Positions 59,713 through 64,000 of a DNA stretch of 64,000 bases are shown here, in pieces. Origin of the DNA: Candidatus Nitrosopelagicus sp. (GTDB lineage Archaea > Thermoproteota > Nitrososphaeria > Nitrososphaerales > Nitrosopumilaceae); contig JAOJYB010000003.1 of the NCBI GenBank assembly GCA_028242535.1, positions 1 through 64,000 of the forward strand, given 5' to 3'. A model generated the notes under the pieces. The model saw only the letters and a list, made by a program, of their open reading frames with translations. It was not told the DNA's origin and made no database searches. Numbering within the stretch: position 1 is the first letter of the stretch; every line of letters begins with the position of its first letter. Both the position numbers and the translations under genes were made by a program.

Positions 59713-60858
59713 ATGAATTTTGAATCAATTTCTGAAGAATTTCAAACTGATAAGATCTATTTGAACAACGCTTCTGTTTCAATAATGCCAAAGACAAGCA
59801 TAGAAGCAATGAGACAATTTCTTATTTCATACTCAGAGATGGGACCAGATTCTTTAGAATCTGAAATTTTCATTAAAGAATTATGGGAAAAGACAAGAAA
59901 GGCAGTTTCAAGATTAGTAAAGTGTAAGCCTGATGAGATCATAATTACACAAAGCGTTACTGATGGAGTAAACATGGTGGCAAATGGAATGAAGTTTGGT
60001 AATGATTCGAATATTATCATACGAGGCGGAGATCACGAACACCATGCAAATTATTTTCCCTGGTTAAAATTGAAAGAGAAAATTGATGTAAGAAGTTTAC
60101 CAGTTGATGAAAATGGAGGCTTTACAGATTCAGATTTCAAAAAAATGGTTGATGAAAAAACAAAATTAGTTGCATTAAGTCATGGATTATACAATTCTGG
60201 TTTAATTTTACCAGTTAAAGAGATCGGAGAACAATTGCAAAAGCAGAACATTCCATATTTTTTAGATACAGCTCAGACTGTTGGATGTATAGGTGATTAT
60301 GACTTTGCAAATACGGGATGTGATTTCATGTCGTTTAATGGTTCAAAATGGTTATGTGGACCAATGGGAACTGGAGTGTTTTATTGTAAACGAGAATCAA
60401 GTAATTTACTAGAACCTGTTAACATTGGAGGAGAATCCGCCACATCAAATGAAAATGGGACTTTGGTATACAATGAATTACCTGATCGATTTCAAACAGG
60501 TTTTAGAAATTATGTTGGGCTTGCAGGAATGGAATCATCAGTTACTATCTTGCAAAATTTAGGATTAGATAATATCAGAAAACATATCATGGAATTATCA
60601 AATTTATTCATAGATGAGATTGGAAAGATTCCAGAAGCTAGAGTTTTTGGACCAGAAAATGAAAATGAAAGGACAAGTATAGTTTCTTTTGAGGTTGGAA
60701 AAAATGATCCTGAGAAGATTGTATCAGCATTGGCTGAAAAAGGAATTATTGTTGCAAAGAGAGAGATTTATGAAAAACCAATTTTGAGAATTTCTCCTCA
60801 TGTCTTTAACACAAAAAATGAGATTTTAAAATTGGTAGAAGAATTAAAAAAGTTATGA
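59713..60858 (+). CDS. Class V aminotransferase, cysteine-desulfurase-like without the catalytic Cys loop
   Basis: A 381-residue PLP enzyme. The lysine for the Schiff base is K212 in FNGSKWLCGP, Asp185 of FLDTAQ contacts the pyridine ring, and YLNNASVSIMP opens the protein. The C-terminal region where SufS/CsdA carry the catalytic Cys loop reads VAKREIYEKPILRISPHVFNT, with no Cys, so desulfurase activity is unlikely. Isopenicillin-N-epimerase-like or selenocysteine-lyase-like relatives are better guesses. ATG at 59713. Its end overlaps the RAM-domain gene by six bases. Confidence 0.85.
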   Translation: MNFESISEEFQTDKIYLNNASVSIMPKTSIEAMRQFLISYSEMGPDSLESEIFIKELWEKTRKAVSRLVKCKPDEIIITQSVTDGVNMVANGMKFGNDSNIIIRGGDHEHHANYFPWLKLKEKIDVRSLPVDENGGFTDSDFKKMVDEKTKLVALSHGLYNSGLILPVKEIGEQLQKQNIPYFLDTAQTVGCIGDYDFANTGCDFMSFNGSKWLCGPMGTGVFYCKRESSNLLEPVNIGGESATSNENGTLVYNELPDRFQTGFRNYVGLAGMESSVTILQNLGLDNIRKHIMELSNLFIDEIGKIPEARVFGPENENERTSIVSFEVGKNDPEKIVSALAEKGIIVAKREIYEKPILRISPHVFNTKNEILKLVEELKKL

Positions 60859-61119
60859 TTTTTCTTGTTGTTCAATTACCATCATTGTGAGAGTAGACTG
60901 AACGTTTTCAATTTTTCTAATATCGTTTGTTACTATTGATCTTAATTTTTCACTATTATCAGATGATAATTTAACGATTATATCATAAACACCATACACA
61001 CCATTGATTTCAAATTCAACGTCTTTTTGATCTGCCAAAATATCTTTGATTTTGGTAATGATTTCAACGTCTGTTCCAAGATTTGAATTGATCAATACGA
61101 AAGAAGTGGGCATAACCAA
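60853..61119 (-). CDS. Stand-alone Lrp/AsnC ligand-binding (RAM) domain protein
   Basis: An 88-residue protein consisting of just the RAM domain of Lrp regulators: TSFVLINSNLGTDVEIITKI, then VEFEINGVYGVYDIIVKLSS, then DIRKIENVQSTLTMMVIE, the usual beta-alpha-beta-beta-alpha-beta pattern. No HTH. It may sense an amino acid and modify full-length Lrp proteins by mixed oligomers. ATG at 61119, divergent from the cyclase gene by 47 bases. Confidence 0.88.
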   Translation of the reverse strand: MVMPTSFVLINSNLGTDVEIITKIKDILADQKDVEFEINGVYGVYDIIVKLSSDNSEKLRSIVTNDIRKIENVQSTLTMMVIEQQEKS

Positions 61120-61166
61120 AAAGCCTCAAATACGATATTTAACTTTTCATAGATGTACCAATCAAC

Positions 61167-61814
61167 ATGAAAGTAATTGATTTAACACTAACAATTTCTG
61201 AAAACATTCCAACATTTCCAGGATCTCCTCAACCAAATTTCATTAGTTGGGAGAGTATAGAAAAAGATGGATATAATCTGGAACTGCTGTTTCTTAGCAC
61301 TCACACAGGAACTCATATTGATGCACCATATCATTTCCTCAAAAAAGGTCAGAAAATTCATCAAATTATAACTAAAAGACTGGTAACTGAGGCTGTTTTG
61401 ATAAAAATTCGAAAGGGTTCAGATCAATCAATCACAAAAGCTGACATAGAAAAATTTGAGAATAAACATGGAAAAATAGATGATGGTTCAACTGTTATTT
61501 TCAATACAGGCTGGCAGAAAAATCTAAAAAAGAAATTTTATTTTTTGAAAAATCCTGGACTAGCAGTATCTGCTGCTAAATATCTAGCATCAAAGAAGAT
61601 CAATTTGGTGGGAATTGATTCTCCAAGTATTGATTTGGGAAAAGATGATAAATTTTCTGTTCATCGTATTTTAGCTAAGAATGGAATTTTAATTGTAGAG
61701 AATTTGGCAAATCTTGATAAAATTCATTCAGAAAAGTTTCATCTAATTGTCGCTCCATTAAAGCTAAAAAATGCTACAGGCTCGCCTATCAGAGCAATGG
61801 CCTTAGTTGATTAA
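61167..61814 (+). CDS. Cyclase-family metal hydrolase (kynurenine formamidase-like)
   Basis: A 215-residue protein with the family signature HTGTHIDAPYHFLKKG at about residues 50-65 (HxGTHxDxPxHF, the metal-binding motif). IDLTLTISENIPTFPGSP at the N-terminus and FNTGWQKN and GIDSPSIDLG downstream fit the cyclase/KynB fold. Substrate unknown; kynurenine genes are absent nearby. ATG at 61167. Confidence 0.9.
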   Translation: MKVIDLTLTISENIPTFPGSPQPNFISWESIEKDGYNLELLFLSTHTGTHIDAPYHFLKKGQKIHQIITKRLVTEAVLIKIRKGSDQSITKADIEKFENKHGKIDDGSTVIFNTGWQKNLKKKFYFLKNPGLAVSAAKYLASKKINLVGIDSPSIDLGKDDKFSVHRILAKNGILIVENLANLDKIHSEKFHLIVAPLKLKNATGSPIRAMALVD

Positions 61815-61817
61815 TTT

Positions 61818-61852
61818 TAGCACTAGTTTATATTATTAGCACTTGCTTATAT
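61818..61852 (+). repeat. Imperfect direct repeat containing two TATA-like boxes
   Basis: TAGCACTAGTTTATAT (61818-61833) and TAGCACTTGCTTATAT (61837-61852) match at 14 of 16 positions with a 19-bp period. Each copy ends in a TATA-like element. The second is about 33 bases before the ATG at 61882, so the pair looks like a doubled promoter, or a promoter with a duplicated factor site. Confidence 0.5.
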
Positions 61853-61881
61853 GTTCTGAACACGTAGATACACTGAGGAAA

Positions 61882-62202
61882 ATGCAACAAACATCACTCA
61901 AAAACGAGGGCACATCACGTGTAGCAATGTTAGGTCTTGCGGTAGTAGGTATCGCAGTAATTCTAACATTATTGCTTGCACCGTGGAACTGGATGCCAAC
62001 AGAATACGCAGAACAAATTACTGTGATTGCAGTAACTGACTACGGATGTGTTGGTGAATCCCAAATGGGCCAATCAGTTGTAGTCAGTGATTGTTCAGCA
62101 AGCGTTGGGGATGTAATTTCCGCAGAATTTTACGCACCAGCCAGCGACAAAAACGGCTACTATGACAGAATCTATGAGAAACTAGCAATGGTTGAACCAT
62201 AA
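61882..62202 (+). CDS. Small membrane-anchored protein, probably highly expressed
   Basis: I start at ATG 61882 (106 residues), preceded by the purine-rich gaggaaa; a TTG at 61843 adds 13 residues that would cover the second promoter copy. One N-terminal helix (VAMLGLAVVGIAVILTLLLAP, about residues 14-34) anchors an outward domain with two Cys (YGCVGES, VVSDCSASVGD) that could form a disulfide. Codons are richer in G and C than most neighbours, as in strongly expressed genes. Function unknown. Confidence 0.65.
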   Translation: MQQTSLKNEGTSRVAMLGLAVVGIAVILTLLLAPWNWMPTEYAEQITVIAVTDYGCVGESQMGQSVVVSDCSASVGDVISAEFYAPASDKNGYYDRIYEKLAMVEP

Positions 62203-62260
62203 TTCTATCTTTTTTTGTTTTTTCTAAAACACTTTTAATCAATCTTGAAAATCTCACTTC

Positions 62261-62422
62261 ATGGGTCTTTTTGGAAATAAAGGAAGAAAAATTGTCATCA
62301 CAGGCACAATGTGTCAAATTTGTGGAATGAGTTTTGTTGCCACTGATAGATTGATGAGACATATGCTAAAAGCTCATGGTAAAGCCAAAAAAGACTCTGG
62401 ACCTAGTTGTCCAAATTGTTAG
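62261..62422 (+). CDS. 53-residue C2H2 zinc-finger protein
   Basis: ATG at 62261, TAG at 62422. The product begins MGLFGNKGRKIVITGT and contains MCQICGMSFVATDRLMRHML followed by KAH. Cys18, Cys21, His34 and His39 give C-x2-C-x12-H-x4-H, the classical C2H2 finger with hydrophobic F25 and L31 in place. It ends SGPSCPNC, a second Cys pair. Basic, so nucleic-acid binding is likely. Small single-finger proteins occur in archaea; partners are unknown. Confidence 0.75.
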   Translation: MGLFGNKGRKIVITGTMCQICGMSFVATDRLMRHMLKAHGKAKKDSGPSCPNC

Positions 62423-62434
62423 TTTAAGGAAAAA

Positions 62435-62728
62435 TTATCTTTCATAATATTCAACTGGATAATCAAACTGCTTGTTGTAATCAACTGCTTCCCAAAACTT
62501 CTCATCATCAATATCTCTACCTTCTGATAACCAAACATTGAGAACTTTTTGCATGAAGAGTTTTGTGGTATCGTCAATCTCAGGTCTTTTTCCTGTACTC
62601 TGTTCTATTTGGTCGCGATTCTCCTTTAGTGCTGTTAGAACTTGTTTGAGAGACTTGCCATTCTTGAGTGACTGTTTTGCTTGCATTTCAGCCATCTTCT
62701 CTTCTTCTGATTTGCCAAAAAATCGCAT
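62435..62728 (-). CDS. Hypothetical helical protein
   Basis: A 97-residue charged, helical protein. The N-terminal part (RFFGKSEEEKMAEMQAKQSL, KNGKSLKQVLTALKENRDQI) could form a coiled coil. The C-terminal half (LFMQKVLNVWLSEGRDIDDE, KFWEAVDYNKQFDYPVEYYE) is rich in aromatic and acidic residues. No membrane segment and no recognised domain. ATG at 62728; its end lies 12 bases from the convergent zinc-finger gene. Confidence 0.65.
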   Translation of the reverse strand: MRFFGKSEEEKMAEMQAKQSLKNGKSLKQVLTALKENRDQIEQSTGKRPEIDDTTKLFMQKVLNVWLSEGRDIDDEKFWEAVDYNKQFDYPVEYYER

Positions 62729-62795
62729 GTCAACTGAGGGAATTTTGCATCTTTAAGTCTGATCTGTAAATGATCCCTTAGTATAATTAGGGGTG

Positions 62796-63245
62796 ATGCA
62801 GCCAAAATTCAGAAATAATATGGGTTACGACAGACCACCAAGAGAAATGCACGACGCAAAATGTGGAGATTGCGGAAAAGATTGCCAGGTTCCATTTGAG
62901 CCTCGTAATGACAAACCAGTTTATTGTAATGATTGCTTCCAAGATCACAAACCAGCAAGAGACGACCGTGGCGGCGGATATAGTAGAGGCGGCGGCGGTG
63001 GACGATATGGTGGTAATAGAGATGGTGGACGCGGAGCCGGCGGATATGGTAGAAACAGCCGTGGTGGCGGGGGCGGATATGGTAGAGACAGACCACCAAG
63101 AGAAATGCACAAAGCAACTTGTGGAGATTGCGGTAACGAATGTGAAGTTCCATTCAAACCAAGCGGAGACAAACCAGTTTATTGTAATGATTGCTTCCAA
63201 GATCACAAACCAGCAAGAGACGACCGTGGACGCGGAAGATATTAG
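62796..63245 (+). CDS. Duplicated CxxC zinc-domain protein with central RGG region
   Basis: Start at ATG 62796 (149 residues; GTG at 62793 is adjacent). Two near-identical domains, about residues 12-58 and 98-144, each read RPPREMH...CGDCG...C-VPF...KPVYCNDCFQDHKPARDDRG, with five Cys and a His able to hold zinc. Between them lies a Gly/Arg-rich stretch with GYSRGGGGGRYGG, GAGGYG and SRGGGGGYG motifs, and the protein ends RGRGRY. RGG boxes with zinc knuckles point to RNA or single-stranded DNA binding. The coding DNA is clearly more G+C rich than its neighbours in the RGG part. Confidence 0.85.
   Translation: MQPKFRNNMGYDRPPREMHDAKCGDCGKDCQVPFEPRNDKPVYCNDCFQDHKPARDDRGGGYSRGGGGGRYGGNRDGGRGAGGYGRNSRGGGGGYGRDRPPREMHKATCGDCGNECEVPFKPSGDKPVYCNDCFQDHKPARDDRGRGRY
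62910..62971 (+). repeat. 62-bp perfect direct repeat, copy 1
   Basis: Begins gacaaaccagtttattgtaa and ends gacgaccgtgg. It is identical over 62 bases to 63168-63229, 258 bases downstream. The copies encode the same DKPVYCNDCFQDHKPARDDR residues of the two zinc domains. A second block (gacagaccaccaagagaaat, at 62829 and 63087) repeats with the same 258-base offset. Confidence 0.9.
63168..63229 (+). repeat. 62-bp perfect direct repeat, copy 2
   Basis: Second copy of the repeat described at 62910-62971. Synonymous sites are also identical, which means the duplication is recent or the copies are being kept alike by gene conversion. Confidence 0.9.
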
Positions 63246-63293
63246 TCATTTTCAGGCATAAATTTTAATTAAAAATAATTTAGTCATATATTA

Positions 63294-63485
63294 TTGAATT
63301 TCAACTGTGTTTACCCATCTTGTAATTTTAAAAAAAATGACATTGAAGAAGAAGAGTTTCTAAAGCATCTGAATGATGTACATCATAATGAGATGTTAGA
63401 GGCATCAGAAAGAGAAAGCATTCCAATTAAGATGATTGAAATGATATCAGTGTCTAATTCTACTGTGTTCATTAATTCAAGTTAG
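63294..63485 (+). CDS. 63-residue C2H2-like zinc-finger protein
   Basis: TTG at 63294 gives MNFNCVYPSCNFKKNDIEEE, then EFLKHLNDVHHNEMLEASER. Cys5 and Cys10 with the His in KHLNDVHH form a C-x4-C-x14-H-x4-H finger like those of eukaryotic C2H2 proteins with the wider Cys spacing. The second half is helical. Second C2H2-like micro-protein within 1 kb. Function unknown. Confidence 0.65.
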   Translation: MNFNCVYPSCNFKKNDIEEEEFLKHLNDVHHNEMLEASERESIPIKMIEMISVSNSTVFINSS

Positions 63486-63509
63486 ATTAATTCACTTTTC
63501 ATAGGATCT

Positions 63510-63590
63510 TTACTGTTTTTTACAGATACATTGAGGGCGTTTTAGATTACACTTGTTACAATAATGTCTTCGTGTTCGAGCTACTGCCAT
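63510..63590 (-). CDS. 26-residue basic zinc-binding micro-protein
   Basis: ATG at 63590, TAA ending at 63510. The product begins MAVARTRRHYCNKCNLKRPQ and ends CICKKQ: Cys11, Cys14, Cys21 and Cys23 form one zinc site (CxxC-x6-CxC) in a strongly basic peptide (four Arg, four Lys). Very short, so expression is uncertain, but the four Cys and the basic character are unlikely by chance. It follows the stop of the fragment at 63593 by two bases. Confidence 0.4.
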   Translation of the reverse strand: MAVARTRRHYCNKCNLKRPQCICKKQ

Positions 63591-63592
63591 AG

Positions 63593-63715
63593 TCAAACAT
63601 TTCGAATAAGAGAATAAAGGTTTACTGTTTGACCTTGATCCATAGCATCAATCCAGTGTTTATCACGGTGGCATAAACTAGGACATGGAATATTAACGCC
63701 TTATGCCCACATCAT
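63593..63715 (-). pseudogene. Coding-like fragment interrupted by a stop codon
   Basis: In the minus frame two ATG codons (63710-63715) are followed by TGG, GCA and a TAA (63701-63703). Then 35 open codons read GVNIPCPSLCHRDKHWIDAM, DQGQTVNLYSLIRNV, TGA. The open part looks like protein (CPxxC, HRDKHW) but has no start codon of its own. It overlaps the 5' end of the divergent gene at 63703. Either a decayed micro-gene or chance; low confidence. Confidence 0.25.
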
Positions 63716-63921
63716 CTATGGGAAGTGGAACAAAATATCTGGCTTTGGAAGAATTTTTAATGGATAAAACTGAAAATATTACTTTAACATTTATAGAAAT
63801 TAATGAAATAATTGGAGAAAAACTCCCTGTTCCAAGCGATTCAGCAGTATTCAAAGCAGGTTACAAAGTTGAAAAGATTGATTTTAAAACAAAATCTATA
63901 ATATTTTCAAAAATTGATTAA
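63703..63921 (+). CDS. Small protein resembling a shortened DUF7662 domain
   Basis: A 72-residue protein. KYLALEEFLMDKTENITLTFIEINEIIGEKLP matches the start of a small domain found widely in prokaryotes (Y-xx-L-xx-F/YL, then TLTFxEIExIxG-xxLP). The usual continuation with a Trp-rich segment is missing: after LPVPSDSAVF it goes straight to AGYKVEKIDFKTKSIIF, the domain's normal last strands. It is thus a compact or internally deleted version. ATG at 63703; 63718 is an alternative. Confidence 0.55.
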   Translation: MPTSSMGSGTKYLALEEFLMDKTENITLTFIEINEIIGEKLPVPSDSAVFKAGYKVEKIDFKTKSIIFSKID

Positions 63922-63925
63922 TTCT

Positions 63926-64000
63926 TTATCTAAAAATTTCTTCTATCTTTTTCCGGTTACCTTTTCCCATTAAAAAGAAAGCCCCAGCACCCAATAATGC
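63926..64000 (-). CDS. C-terminal fragment of a gene running off the right edge
   Basis: Minus-strand open frame from the window edge to TAA at 63926: 24 residues ALLGAGAFFLMGKGNRKKIE plus EIFR. A hydrophobic helix end followed by a basic tail suggests a membrane protein. Too little is visible to name it. Confidence 0.45.
   Translation of the reverse strand, partial: ALLGAGAFFLMGKGNRKKIEEIFR

Noticed and set aside
59713..60858. Cysteine desulfurase
   Set aside because: The PLP lysine is present, but the C-terminal catalytic cysteine loop is absent.
62787..63206. Long minus-strand frame rich in Ser, Thr, Ile opposite the RGG zinc protein
   Set aside because: Its composition is a mirror of the glycine-rich codons on the + strand and it lacks any domain; the + strand protein has clear zinc motifs.
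1..64000. CRISPR arrays, insertion sequences, prophage, rRNA operon, integrase attachment sites
   Set aside because: No regularly spaced repeats, no transposase or integrase motifs, no rRNA-like stretch; the three tRNAs have no repeated 3' ends nearby.

Overview
This window is from an AT-rich archaeal chromosome (by eye about one third G+C), most likely a marine ammonia-oxidising thaumarchaeon of the Nitrosopumilus type (Nitrososphaerota). Archaeal hallmarks are egsA, the two-step pantoate kinase/phosphopantothenate synthetase route to CoA, an Sm-like protein, Nop10, aIF2 alpha and gamma, aCPSF1, RPA, PCNA, TFS, RpoL, a proteasome beta subunit, an AglB-type oligosaccharyltransferase and SepF. 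Thaumarchaeal-looking traits are DnaK/GrpE, a bacterial-type MetK, a cobalamin pathway including BluB, many TTG starts and TATA boxes placed for leaderless mRNAs. No ammonia-oxidation gene is present, so the lineage call rests on gene content. There are no rRNA genes, CRISPR arrays, insertion sequences, phage genes or transposases.

Layout. 0-3.5 kb: dnaK (3' part cut by the window edge), grpE and a Rossmann-fold protein. 3.5-6.3 kb: DUF354 glycosyltransferase-like gene, tRNA-Gln, two-gene ABC-2 exporter. 6.4-11.4 kb: RPA, an Lhr-like helicase overlapped by a 39-residue membrane micro-gene, and a RadB-like ATPase. 11.4-14.2 kb: Sm-like protein, metK, an epimerase and a membrane-anchored J protein. 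14.2-19.7 kb: cobalamin block cbiD-cbiG-cbiX-cbiC, cbiA on the other strand, and the adenosyltransferase; cbiH (53.6 kb) and bluB (44.3 kb) lie elsewhere. 19.7-25.1 kb: aIF2 alpha-Nop10, AglB, a PEBP protein, a PIN protein and aIF2 gamma. 25.1-28.4 kb: an ABC permease/ATPase/secreted-protein trio. 28.5-30.9 kb: a double-HTH Lrp regulator, Nudix hydrolase and PhoU regulator. 30.9-36.5 kb: CoA operon (pantoate kinase, phosphopantothenate synthetase, panB, coaBC), a methyltransferase and an M24 peptidase. 36.6-43.5 kb: sepF, aCPSF1, proteasome beta, egsA, FKBP, class V aminotransferase, NMN adenylyltransferase, CopD-like membrane protein. 43.6-52.5 kb: mostly small exported, membrane, zinc and regulatory proteins with tRNA-Val and tRNA-Arg. 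52.6-57.3 kb: tyrS, cbiH, lysC, PCNA, TFS, RpoL. 57.3-64 kb: poorly characterised small genes, including a tandem pair of 50-residue paralogues, a ferredoxin behind a direct-repeat element, a P-loop-less RecA-like protein and a cluster of small zinc-binding proteins, one with an internal 258-bp duplication and an RGG region.

The genome is very compact. Almost every convergent gene pair interlocks at its stop codons, often by exactly four bases, and many genes in one direction overlap by 4-17 bases. The most unusual observations are C at position 33 in two of three tRNAs, a coding-like tail behind a membrane protein broken by a frameshift and a stop, the tandem 50-residue paralogues, the duplicated RGG zinc protein, and the paired 19-bp repeat upstream of the ferredoxin promoter. 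I see no defence, secretion or biosynthetic island that stands out as a wholly new multi-gene system. No stretch longer than about 300 bases lacks a feature.
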